This document shows, piece by piece, positions 14,635-21,777 of a stretch of DNA of 23,512 nt. The DNA is taken from the NCBI GenBank assembly GCA_964451715.1, contig CAYVIZ010000016.1:1-23512 (forward strand). The letters are read 5' to 3'. The DNA is from Tiamatella sp964451715. GTDB taxonomy: Archaea > Thermoproteota > Thermoprotei_A > Sulfolobales > Acidilobaceae. Within the stretch, counting starts at the first letter, position 1. Each line of letters starts with the position of its first letter. Both the position numbers and the translations under genes were made by a program. Below the pieces are notes generated by a model. That model was not told where the DNA came from. It saw only the letters and a list, made by a program, of their open reading frames with translations, and ran no database searches.

Positions 14635-15131
14635 TAGTATCTCCCGGCTACCATGTACCTGCAAAGCAGGCCTCTAATCTTTTTCACTATCCTAAGAGTC
14701 ATACCCCACACAACAACACCATCGCCCACGGGGAGGCCTTTCACCACTATCTTCCTCTTAGGATGCATCCATTCCCTCAACTCGTATCTGCATATTTTAT
14801 CCCAAGAAACCTTTACGATGGAGTCAATTTCAGGGCTGCATACACGTAATGAAGTTCTCCCTCTCAAGAAACCGAGTACAGGGTAAACTCTTAGGAATGG
14901 CTCGTTTAGAGGGGTTTCCGGGGGTAGAATTGATTTCACTAAAACAATACTAGGATCAAGGCAAACCTCCTCCGCGGCCTCCCTCAACGCAGCCTCGATA
15001 ATGCTCTCACCCTTTTTTATTCTGCCCCCTGGAAAAGCAGCATCACAACTCCAGGGATATCCTTCTCTGCATGCCTTGTGAACCATTATAACATGCTCAT
15101 GGTTAAATGGGACCAGCACGGCAGCCTTCAT
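14634..15131 (-). CDS. Nudix hydrolase (CoA pyrophosphatase-like)
   Basis: This 165-aa protein hydrolyses a nucleoside diphosphate linked to another moiety. The Nudix box runs from Gly36 (GRIKKGE) through REAAEEVC (50-57). The glycine of the consensus EExG is a cysteine here (Cys57), while the metal-binding glutamates 54 and 55 are intact. Features around WSCDAAFPGGR and the C-terminal region resemble the NUDT7/8 CoA pyrophosphatase branch, but the substrate is not provable from sequence. The ATG at 15131 has GGTGGG upstream. It is the first gene of the operon with ttuA and rpl13e. Confidence 0.88.
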   Translation of the reverse strand: MKAAVLVPFNHEHVIMVHKACREGYPWSCDAAFPGGRIKKGESIIEAALREAAEEVCLDPSIVLVKSILPPETPLNEPFLRVYPVLGFLRGRTSLRVCSPEIDSIVKVSWDKICRYELREWMHPKRKIVVKGLPVGDGVVVWGMTLRIVKKIRGLLCRYMVAGRY

Positions 15132-15160
15132 TTATTATCCCACCATCTAGGCGTTTCACG

Positions 15161-15255
15161 TGTTAGTGTAGGGCCTCTCATGCGGGCCTTATCATCATCC
15201 CGGAAAAGGTCTGGGGGCACATGCCCCGGGTTCCCATGTCAATGGCCCTACACTA
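15161..15255 (-). ncRNA. Candidate structured RNA B, H/ACA-like
   Basis: A 95-nt segment is closed by a perfect 12-bp stem (TAGTGTAGGGCC on minus, 15255-15244, with GGCCCTACACTA, 15175-15164). The stem is followed at once by ACA (15163-15161). Inside are GGGGC-ATGT-GCCCC, a CCCGG/CCGGG pairing, and GATGATGA, which resembles the L7Ae-binding kink-turn. A TATA-like AAAATTAAAT (15279-15289) lies about 29 nt from the predicted 5' end. Size, ACA position, inner hairpin and GATGA order match candidate A at 396-490. It does not code for protein. The H/ACA assignment is inference, and its target is unknown. A TATA-like TTTATTAT at 15131-15138 could also drive the plus strand. Confidence 0.55.
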
Positions 15256-15278
15256 GTCTATAATCTTTCCGTCAACCA

Positions 15279-15289
15279 CATTTAATTTT
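15279..15289 (-). promoter_or_regulatory. TATA-like box for structured RNA B
   Basis: CGAAAATTAAATG on minus, centred near 15284, lies about 29 nt upstream of the predicted RNA 5' end at 15255. Confidence 0.45.
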
Positions 15290-15366
15290 CGCTACACGCC
15301 GTCTTAGGTCTCCAGAGGAAAGGCTTTTTATCTAAAGAAACCCATAAATCTTGATCAACATGGAAA

Positions 15367-15411
15367 CTCCCTGGCTGACCCGCATTGTGGGCCCGTAGCT
15401 CAGCCAGGGAG
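15367..15411 (+). repeat. 12-bp inverted repeat spanning the tRNA half
   Basis: CTCCCTGGCTGA (15367-15378) is the exact reverse complement of TCAGCCAGGGAG (15400-15411), which is the D-arm of the tRNA half. Between them, CCCGC-ATT-GTGGG can form a small hairpin. In an RNA this would compete with normal tRNA folding. Confidence 0.75.
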
Positions 15412-15431
15412 AGCGGCGGACCCTGTCCGCC
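15389..15431 (+). tRNA. tRNA 5' half (split-tRNA candidate or truncated tRNA)
   Basis: The sequence reads like the 5' part of an archaeal tRNA: acceptor strand GGGCCCG (15389-15395), TA, D-arm GCTC-AGCCAGGGA-GAGC (15398-15414), then the anticodon-stem strand GCGGA (15416-15420). After that, GTCCGCC (15425-15431) pairs with GGCGGAC, leaving a loop of only three bases. No T-arm and no CGGGCCC acceptor partner follow. TATA-like boxes at 15324-15332 and about 15342-15349 suggest transcription. The 5' part resembles tRNA-Lys or tRNA-Asp type genes. It could be the 5' half of a trans-spliced split tRNA, known in Desulfurococcales, or a pseudogene. No 3' half was found in this window. Confidence 0.6.
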
Positions 15432-15459
15432 CCCTATTATGCTCCGGCGACACTGTATT

Positions 15460-15816
15460 CTACTTGCATTTGGAAAGTATGCTTACAACAGCTTCATAAA
15501 GGCCTTCTTTTCTGAGAGCTCTCCTATGTCTGTATAGCTGTTCTTTCTGGATACCCATCTTCTCGGCGATCTTATATGGAGGCACAGAGTATGCCTCAGC
15601 GTAGAGTAGGTATATAAGACTCCTAACTGCTCTAGGATTAGCCAGCCTTCTATTGAACATGGTATTACATAATAGTTTCAGGTATCTCAGATTATCGCCA
15701 CAGCGAATCCACTCTTCCACTTCAGCCGGTATACTTATTCTATAGGAGAATGACCCCCTGTTACTCTCTCGTTTTAAAATAAGCGTGCCATCCTCGATCC
15801 TAAAGTCGACTCTCAA
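15460..15816 (-). CDS. Uncharacterised protein with C-terminal HTH-like segment
   Basis: I do not recognise this 118-aa protein by name. The N-terminal 35 residues look like short beta strands (MRVDFRIEDGTLILKR, SFSYRISIPAEVEEW). The C-terminal part, YKIAEKMGIQKEQLYRHRRALRKEGLYEAVVSIL (about 80-113), looks like a helix-turn-helix or winged-helix DNA-binding unit. It has two or three scattered cysteines and no membrane segment. The start is TTG 15816 with GGGTGT upstream. It follows the Clp1-type kinase by 52 nt on the same strand and may share its transcript. A small regulator is possible, but this is inference. Confidence 0.7.
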   Translation of the reverse strand: MRVDFRIEDGTLILKRESNRGSFSYRISIPAEVEEWIRCGDNLRYLKLLCNTMFNRRLANPRAVRSLIYLLYAEAYSVPPYKIAEKMGIQKEQLYRHRRALRKEGLYEAVVSILSKCK

Positions 15817-15868
15817 CGCTTATACACCCGAACACATACAGGCTTTAATCAACTATACGCCATGCAGT

Positions 15869-17059
15869 CTAAGACCGGCCGAACACTTCAGGGAACCTTG
15901 CTACTCCTATCTCAACAATATCAACGGGCCCCCTATAACTAGATACTAGCGTGACCCCCCGCCTCTTATAATCAACGGATTCTACTACACCTAAACCCTT
16001 TACTTCACTTTCATAGTAAAGAGAAGCTATAAGCCCTCTTTCCCAGCCTTCAACCAATACATTCACATTCCTCTTAGGCTTTACAGGTTTACTCCCCCTC
16101 CTTAACACTAAGGTGATAATCCCCTCGTTTTCCTCTGCATACACAACATTCCTTAACTCCAGTGTTTTCGGGTCTATGCTTCTTCCATTGAAAACAGGAA
16201 GCCCTAGAATCCTCACCATGCTTTCATTAAAAAACATATGTGAAGCTCCACGAAGCTCCTTTGCTATGAGGCGAACCCTGTGAAGCCTTCTTTCCTCCCG
16301 CTTCTTAGTTTCTAGACCTTCTACAACATAATGCAGTATGTTCGGAGAATAGAAGTATTCGATCATACTTCTATCTCTATCGTTTAGAGAAGACAACACT
16401 ATAAGGGGGTTTGATAAGAGCGTTGTTATTGCAAGTTTAGAATATATTCCACGCAACCCGTTTATCCATCCATCCGTGTCTACGACAACCTTATACCCTT
16501 CACTCACAAGCTTTCTTACCACCCTGTTAACGCAGTGGAAATACTTTTCAATAGCTTGGGGAGGACTAGTACTGCCTACAAAACAGTTATCCAGGAGACG
16601 CGATTGAACACCGGGCAAGACAACATCGCTCGAGGCAGAAACGAAGCAGGGCGCGTAAACCTCGTTTTGACCTATATCCGTCGTTACTAGTGCAGTGGAA
16701 CCCTCTTTCAGCCTGCTCCTTAAAGTATTATGAACAAGTATTGACAACGTACTCTTACCCTTATCAGGCGGGCCTATAAACACGATCCCATCATTCCTTC
16801 TTTCTAGAAAGCTATTTACAATGCGTTCTTTCACTTCATAGAATTTTTCCCCTATCCTACTGTATTCCAGAGTAGCGTTAGGCGGCGTCAGAGTGTACCT
16901 GCATCCGCTTTTTTTCACTTTTATAGTAAATGTCCTACCTACAGGTACAACGGTTTCACATCCACTACATTCAGACCCCATTATCTCTGCCTCACAACCA
17001 TCGAACGCTATCCTAGCCGGCCCCCTCACAACATACGTACCTTCGCCTATTACCGCCAA
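15869..17059 (-). CDS. clp1: Clp1/Grc3-type polynucleotide 5'-hydroxyl kinase
   Basis: This 396-aa protein is related to Clp1, Grc3 and NOL9, which phosphorylate RNA or DNA 5'-hydroxyl ends, for instance after tRNA splicing or rRNA processing. The P-loop is GPPDKGKST (96-104), followed by VTTDIGQNEVYAP, the typical Walker-B-side motif of the family, and VVDTDGWINGLRG. The N-terminal 80 residues form a small beta domain with CSGC and other cysteines, and the C-terminal part is a further beta domain. The TTG start at 17059 has GGGGTGC upstream. tRNA-Asp lies on the opposite strand just beyond. In archaea the enzyme could handle ends made by the splicing endonuclease. Confidence 0.88.
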   Translation of the reverse strand: MAVIGEGTYVVRGPARIAFDGCEAEIMGSECSGCETVVPVGRTFTIKVKKSGCRYTLTPPNATLEYSRIGEKFYEVKERIVNSFLERRNDGIVFIGPPDKGKSTLSILVHNTLRSRLKEGSTALVTTDIGQNEVYAPCFVSASSDVVLPGVQSRLLDNCFVGSTSPPQAIEKYFHCVNRVVRKLVSEGYKVVVDTDGWINGLRGIYSKLAITTLLSNPLIVLSSLNDRDRSMIEYFYSPNILHYVVEGLETKKREERRLHRVRLIAKELRGASHMFFNESMVRILGLPVFNGRSIDPKTLELRNVVYAEENEGIITLVLRRGSKPVKPKRNVNVLVEGWERGLIASLYYESEVKGLGVVESVDYKRRGVTLVSSYRGPVDIVEIGVARFPEVFGRS

Positions 17060-17126
17060 TCAGCCGATGCACCCCACAGAAATTATTTAAACCATGCCTG
17101 TTATGATTAAATCTAACCGCTGTGGA

Positions 17127-17204
17127 GCCGTGGTAGTATAGCCTGGCTTAGTATGCGGGCCTGTCAAGCCCGTGACCCGGGTTCAAATCCCGGCCACGGC
17201 GCCA
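17127..17204 (+). tRNA. tRNA-Asp (GUC)
   Basis: The acceptor stem GCCGTGG (17127-17133) pairs with CCACGGC (17194-17200), with discriminator G at 17201 and an encoded CCA (17202-17204). The anticodon arm CGGGC-CTGTCAA-GCCCG gives GTC. The T-arm CCGGGTTCAAATCCCGG is intact. TATA-like AAATTATTTAAACC (about 17082-17095) lies upstream. No intron. An intact tRNA-Asp here makes it less likely that the tRNA half at 15389 is the only tRNA-Asp gene. Confidence 0.97.
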
Positions 17205-17250
17205 ACACTACATCCTTAACTGCCTGCTCCACTGGATAGTAGTTGGCATA

Positions 17251-18627
17251 TCATATGCGGCTGAACGCGATGCCCCTTGTTCTATCCAGCAGCTGGCTTC
17301 CATAAATGGTTATCTTTGTTCCTGTTAGAACGTATGCTATTATTGCTCCTAAAGCGCTTGCCGGTATCATCCAGTTGCTGCCCATCATGTCGCTTGTCAT
17401 CACTATGGCTGTTAATGGGACTTTAGCGCTTGCCGCTATCATTGCCGACATACCTACCACGACGAAGAAGGCGGGTCCAGCTAGGTGCATTCCGAGTGCT
17501 TGCATTATCTCTCCAAGCATTAAACCCGCCATAGACCCTATCACTATCATGGGAGCGAAGACTCCACCACTGTTCCCCATGCCTACGGCCATACTCGTGG
17601 TTAGTATTTTGCCTATAGCTATCAATAGAAGCGTTGTTATGGGTATGTAGGACGACTTGGCGGCCATCTCGATGGCCAGGTATCCCCTTGACACTATACC
17701 TATGGAGGATAGGGGGTCTATTTCCGTTATAATGAAAGCCGTAACACCTGCCAATACTCCCCCGACGAGAATTCTCTGATACAGGTTAGGCAGGTATCTA
17801 TGCATGTTTTCCTCAAAGTAGTAGAAGACCTTGACAAATGCTACGCTGAACGGCACGATGAAGATACCTAGTGCGACAGAGAATAGAATATCGCTGGCGC
17901 CAAGGGATAGTTTCCCTATGGAGAACAGGGGCTTGAACCCGTAGTATGCGCTGTAGATAGTGTAGCTTGTGATGGAGGTTACGATACTGGGTACAAAAGC
18001 ATCTGACTCATAGTCTCTCCTGTACAGGACTTCTATAGCGAAGATAGAGCCTCCTAGAGGGGCTCTAAACACAGCCCCTATAGCCCCCCCTATTCCCGCT
18101 ATGGCCATTGTGCGCCTCAAGCGTTTATCCGCTTTTAGAAGCTGAGCGACAACGTTGCCTATACCAGAGCCTGACTGTACTAGGGGGCCCTCAGTCCCCG
18201 CGCTTCCTCCCATACCGACGAATATACCTGAAGTCAGCAATTTAACGGCGGGCACCCTGGCGCGTATAGCTCCCCAGTAGTGGTGTATAGCCTTTATAGT
18301 TGCATCAGTACCATGTCCCGCTGTCTCGGGGGCTATCTTGTATACTATCATCCCGGAAACAGCGCTTCCTACTATATAGGTTGCAAGCAGCTTCCATGGA
18401 GTGAAGTGCTCTCCCACGTATTGGAGTATATAGGATGGATCTATATGGGCGCCCGGCTCGAATGGGGGTACTCCTATCCAGGGAAGCACGGTTTTTTCCA
18501 CTAATCCTAGAAACACTGTGAAGACTATAGCCACTATTCCCGTGAAAATCCCTACTAGTACTGATGTCAGTATAATCCAGCCGAACCCCATCAGTAGCAG
18601 GTTCCTTGTAAACCGTAGCCGCAGCAT
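17251..18627 (-). CDS. ClC-family chloride channel/transporter
   Basis: This 458-aa integral membrane protein with many hydrophobic helices moves chloride or a related anion. Anion-path motifs are GMGGSAGTEGP (138-148, gating Glu146), GIGGAIGAVFRAPLGG (178-193) and GNSGGVFAP (351-359). The position corresponding to the proton glutamate of E. coli ClC (IEE) reads IEV (198-200), with Val200. The selectivity-loop segment is GHGTD (104-108) rather than GSGIP. No cytoplasmic CBS domains are present. The ATG at 18627 is preceded by GAGG. It is divergent from the DUF1646 permease gene with a shared palindromic promoter region. Membrane placement is certain; channel versus antiporter mode is inference. 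Confidence 0.95.
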   Translation of the reverse strand: MLRLRFTRNLLLMGFGWIILTSVLVGIFTGIVAIVFTVFLGLVEKTVLPWIGVPPFEPGAHIDPSYILQYVGEHFTPWKLLATYIVGSAVSGMIVYKIAPETAGHGTDATIKAIHHYWGAIRARVPAVKLLTSGIFVGMGGSAGTEGPLVQSGSGIGNVVAQLLKADKRLRRTMAIAGIGGAIGAVFRAPLGGSIFAIEVLYRRDYESDAFVPSIVTSITSYTIYSAYYGFKPLFSIGKLSLGASDILFSVALGIFIVPFSVAFVKVFYYFEENMHRYLPNLYQRILVGGVLAGVTAFIITEIDPLSSIGIVSRGYLAIEMAAKSSYIPITTLLLIAIGKILTTSMAVGMGNSGGVFAPMIVIGSMAGLMLGEIMQALGMHLAGPAFFVVVGMSAMIAASAKVPLTAIVMTSDMMGSNWMIPASALGAIIAYVLTGTKITIYGSQLLDRTRGIAFSRI

Positions 18628-18679
18628 TTTTACCTAGCCTCTACCCGCTTCTCCGTGAACAGATTATTACATGATTGTG

Positions 18680-18693
18680 TCAATTTAAATTGA
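18680..18693. promoter_or_regulatory. 14-bp palindrome in the divergent promoter
   Basis: TCAATTTAAATTGA is a perfect palindrome between the ClC gene (minus) and the DUF1646 gene (plus). Its centre TTTAAA could serve as a TATA box in both directions, giving starts near 18661 and 18713. It could equally be a repressor site. Confidence 0.5.
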
Positions 18694-18735
18694 TGAACTA
18701 CTACTGCAAAGAGATGGTAGAGCCTATAGAACAGG

Positions 18736-19857
18736 GTGAGACGGGTGTTCCACCTAGAAGTCCCTGAGGAGCCTGTGCCTAGTGTAGTCACCGCGTTGAC
18801 TATTATCCTCCTCCTAGTTCTTGTACTCCCCTTTAAGAGTAAGAAGGTGGAAGAAAACCTGGAGCCCTTCTTCCTTTTGATGGGTTCAATAGCGGCGTTG
18901 ACGCTATTCTTCAGCGGCATAATGAGCATCGGGCAGTTGAAGCACTTGGTCGGGATAGCTCTGAGGACTCCATTGTTTATATCGGGTAAACCGATAGGTA
19001 TAACACAGGTAGTATTCATTGCGGGCTTGTTCTTCTACTACTTCCACAGTCAGGTCAACAACGCTATACTGGGGCTGTACCGGAGAGTGGGTCCTTTCTG
19101 GTTTAGCGTTATCTTCGTTACACTATTCGGCCTCGTCTCCAGTATAATATCTGTCATAGTAACAGCAGTCATACTAGCCGAGATAGCGGCAGCCCTTCCA
19201 GTCTCGAGGCATGCTAGAATAAAATTCGTCGTAATAGCAGCCTTCGCCGTCGGTATGGGAGCAGCACTGACACCGGTAGGAGAACCCCTTTCAACAATAG
19301 CTATCTCCAAGCTTGGAGAGAGTTTTGACTACTTGTTAAGACTGCTTGGCCCACTGATTGTCCCGGGAGTGGTAGTAGTGTCATTCTACGCCGGTTACGA
19401 GCTCCGGAAAGAAGCCGTTAGGGAAACCGGTTCAAAAGAGGCCGTCGCAGGAGAGTATGGCGAGACTCTTCGAACTATAACATGGAGAGCCGTAAAGGTT
19501 TACATGTTCGTCATGGCTCTAGAGCTTCTTGGGAACAGTTTTACGCCTCTAGTCAAATGGTACTTCTCGAAGATACCCGCATACATCCTCTACTGGGTAA
19601 ACATGGTTTCAGCTATACTCGACAACGCCACGCTTACAGCTGCCGAGATAGCCCCCTTCCTCACGGAGGCCCAGATTAAAAGCGCCTTGATGGGTCTAAT
19701 AATATCTGGCGGTATGCTGATACCGGGCAATATACCCAATATAGTTGCAGCGGGCAGGCTTAAGATAACCTCCAAGGAGTGGGCCCGAATAGGAGTGCCC
19801 CTGGGCCTTGTATTGATGAGTATATACTTCATATTAGTGGAAGTACTCAAATTATAA
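18736..19857 (+). CDS. DUF1646 family permease (putative ion transporter)
   Basis: This protein of about 373 aa has around ten hydrophobic segments. Signatures of the DUF1646 family, which belongs to the ion transporter superfamily, include SVIVTAVILAEIAAALP, GAALTPVGEPLSTIAI, the LDNATLTAAEIAP segment and ISGGMLIPGNIPNIVAAGRLKI. Two similar halves with the conserved TPVGEP and LIPGNIPN re-entrant loops resemble NhaD/CitMHS-type carriers. The substrate is unknown; a cation or small organic anion is plausible. The first GTG is at 18736 and another at 18745, preceded by GGGTGAG; I cannot choose firmly. It is followed at 19 nt by a universal stress protein gene, which suggests a sensing partner. 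Confidence 0.85.
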   Translation: MRRVFHLEVPEEPVPSVVTALTIILLLVLVLPFKSKKVEENLEPFFLLMGSIAALTLFFSGIMSIGQLKHLVGIALRTPLFISGKPIGITQVVFIAGLFFYYFHSQVNNAILGLYRRVGPFWFSVIFVTLFGLVSSIISVIVTAVILAEIAAALPVSRHARIKFVVIAAFAVGMGAALTPVGEPLSTIAISKLGESFDYLLRLLGPLIVPGVVVVSFYAGYELRKEAVRETGSKEAVAGEYGETLRTITWRAVKVYMFVMALELLGNSFTPLVKWYFSKIPAYILYWVNMVSAILDNATLTAAEIAPFLTEAQIKSALMGLIISGGMLIPGNIPNIVAAGRLKITSKEWARIGVPLGLVLMSIYFILVEVLKL

Positions 19858-19876
19858 TAAACGGGGTGGATACCTG

Positions 19877-20746
19877 GTGTATGAGAGAATACTGGTTCCA
19901 GTAGATTTCTCGGATCACTCAAAGGCCGTAGTCAAATGGATTCCCACACTGAAGCAGTTAGGGCTGAAGGAGGTTTATCTACTCCACGTGCTTGACGAGC
20001 TGAAGATAGAGCATCCTGCAGGAGGATACGATGTAACCCAGCTCATGGAAGATTACATGAAAGAGGCTAAGGAGAAGCTGAGGGAATATTCTGATCTGAT
20101 AGGTGGAAAGCTCAAAGTTAACATTTGCGCAATATGGGCTGGTGATCCTGCTACTATTATTGTCAAACAGGCTGAAGAGCTTAATGTGGACTTAATAGTT
20201 ATGCCCACTGCAGGGAAAGGATGGTTCAAAGAGTTAATCCTGGGATCGACTTCGAGGAAGGTTGCTAGGCTATCAACGAAGCCCGTCCTTCTCGTTAAGA
20301 AGGAGTGGATGGAGGAGGAGAGGGATTACAATTTCGACCACATAATGGTGTCGGGATGGATAGATGACCCTGGGAACACTAGTGAAATAGAGTTAATCAA
20401 GTGTGAACTAGAGGAATCCAAAAAACTCGCTAGGGCGTTCTACGAAAATACCGGTGTTAAACCTCTCATACGCGTGTTTGCAGTGCTTACAAGAAATGAT
20501 AAGAAGAGCATTCCACAGCTGAAGAACACGCTCGAGTATTTAATGGAAAACGGTAACAGCTACTACAACCATGATGTAATAGTATGGATAGGAGATCCCG
20601 TTGAAGACCTGAAAAAGGCCGCGGCATCTTTTGATGCGGACGTGCTTATTGTAAGCGCCAAAAAAGCCTATAAGGGACTTAGCCTGGGTTGGAGGCTTAC
20701 ATCCCTGCTGGCAAGCGTAGACATACCCATTTACGTGTGTAAGTAA
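19877..20746 (+). CDS. Universal stress protein, tandem UspA domains
   Basis: This 289-aa soluble protein has two UspA-like domains, about residues 1-141 and 150-289. The first has the ATP-site pattern: Gly113-N9-Gly123-Ser124 in AGKGWFKELILGSTSRK, then LSTKPVLLV. The upstream glycine of the full G-x2-G motif is replaced by Pro. The second domain (FDHIMVSGW to DADVLIVSAKK) keeps the fold but lacks the glycine-rich loop, so it probably does not bind ATP. The start GTG 19877 has GGGGTGG seven bases upstream. As the distal gene of the DUF1646 operon it may regulate that transporter, as some Usp proteins do; this is inference. Confidence 0.9.
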   Translation: MYERILVPVDFSDHSKAVVKWIPTLKQLGLKEVYLLHVLDELKIEHPAGGYDVTQLMEDYMKEAKEKLREYSDLIGGKLKVNICAIWAGDPATIIVKQAEELNVDLIVMPTAGKGWFKELILGSTSRKVARLSTKPVLLVKKEWMEEERDYNFDHIMVSGWIDDPGNTSEIELIKCELEESKKLARAFYENTGVKPLIRVFAVLTRNDKKSIPQLKNTLEYLMENGNSYYNHDVIVWIGDPVEDLKKAAASFDADVLIVSAKKAYKGLSLGWRLTSLLASVDIPIYVCK

Positions 20747-20760
20747 CCACATACTTCATC

Positions 20761-21777
20761 CTATTCCACTATTATACCCATATTTAGCAGGAAAGTTGTG
20801 GCGTAGGAGCCGCTTGGCAGTCTGAAAGTAAGTATGACTTCTCCGTTACTCTCTTTGCATAAGTAATTGCATAATGGTACTATTACAGGCCTTCTATCTA
20901 ATAGGCCGGCTCTAGGATGCAAACCCTCAAAACTCTCTATTTCTCCTATATAGTGGCTGGCAAGGTTATGCTTGAGCCTGTACGTCCTTACAATAGAGTT
21001 GCCGCACCAGCTGCTGGCTTCATCTAATATATCAAGGGGTATCCTTTCTTGTCGTGTGTATATACCGGGCGGCAAGCCGGCTTGGCTTAGGATAAGATTG
21101 AAAAGGTACGAATAATAGGATTCGCGTACTAGGTCAAAGACTCTACTGGGAAATGCCGGGTTTACGTTAAAAGTCCTCCTAGCCTTTCCGAACATGCTCT
21201 GTTCCATAGGAGGAGGGAAATGGGCCTTTCGTCTGTAATAGGATTTCAAGTACAGCCATAGCAGCACGTTCCTTTGTAGAAGGACCTGCTTTCCCATAAC
21301 ATGGTTCACAGGCCTGACAAGCCCGAATCGTTGGGGCCCATAATAGTTTGGCATGTAAAAAACTCGGGGAAGCCTGCATAAACGTTTAACTTTGTCTTTT
21401 CCGATTAAGCCGGTTGACATTGATAATCTGAAAGTGTTTCCCTTGTTGTTGGCAGGGGATAAAGGGGCGTTTTTTCCTATGAAGTAGAGTTTTGCCCCGC
21501 CAAGCATTTTGGGGAGCCTATTTCGCGACGCTACATAGAAAAACGCGTCCGCTGCTGTGTCCTTGATACCTGCTATGGAGACCCTGTCTTTGGAAGCTCT
21601 TTCTAATCGGCTTAGAAGCTCAAGGGAATTCTTCCCCCTCGGCTTATAGACGAAATATAGATTGTAATCTCCCTCTGAGCGATGTATATGCTCTACCACT
21701 ATGAATCTTTTCAGTTTAGCACTTACTGGTCTAGGCGCTGTTATCCCGTAACTATACAAGAGCACCTTTCTTATCAT
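20761..21777 (-). CDS. truD: tRNA pseudouridine synthase TruD
   Basis: This 338-aa pseudouridine synthase targets U13 in the D-arm of some tRNAs (also U35 of tRNA-Tyr for the yeast relative Pus7). The catalytic motif is AGIKDTAADAFFY with Asp73. FYMPNYYGPQRFGLVRPVNHVMG is the second conserved block, and FRLPSGSYATTFL ends the protein. The length is below many archaeal relatives, with a short insertion domain. The ATG start at 21777 directly adjoins the stop codon of pth2 (no gap), so the two are translationally coupled. It contains one copy of the 21-bp sequence repeated at 22802. Confidence 0.9.
   Translation of the reverse strand: MIRKVLLYSYGITAPRPVSAKLKRFIVVEHIHRSEGDYNLYFVYKPRGKNSLELLSRLERASKDRVSIAGIKDTAADAFFYVASRNRLPKMLGGAKLYFIGKNAPLSPANNKGNTFRLSMSTGLIGKDKVKRLCRLPRVFYMPNYYGPQRFGLVRPVNHVMGKQVLLQRNVLLWLYLKSYYRRKAHFPPPMEQSMFGKARRTFNVNPAFPSRVFDLVRESYYSYLFNLILSQAGLPPGIYTRQERIPLDILDEASSWCGNSIVRTYRLKHNLASHYIGEIESFEGLHPRAGLLDRRPVIVPLCNYLCKESNGEVILTFRLPSGSYATTFLLNMGIIVE
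21160..21180. repeat. 21-bp direct repeat, copy 1 (inside truD)
   Basis: The sequence starting GTTTACGTTAAAAG and ending CCTCCT on plus is identical to 22802-22822. Here it encodes RRTFNVN on the truD strand. Flanking bases do not match. Confidence 0.9.

Noticed and set aside
18630..19019. A 129-codon minus-strand frame overlapping the DUF1646 gene.
   Set aside because: It is the shadow of a clear multi-helix permease on plus and has no family features.
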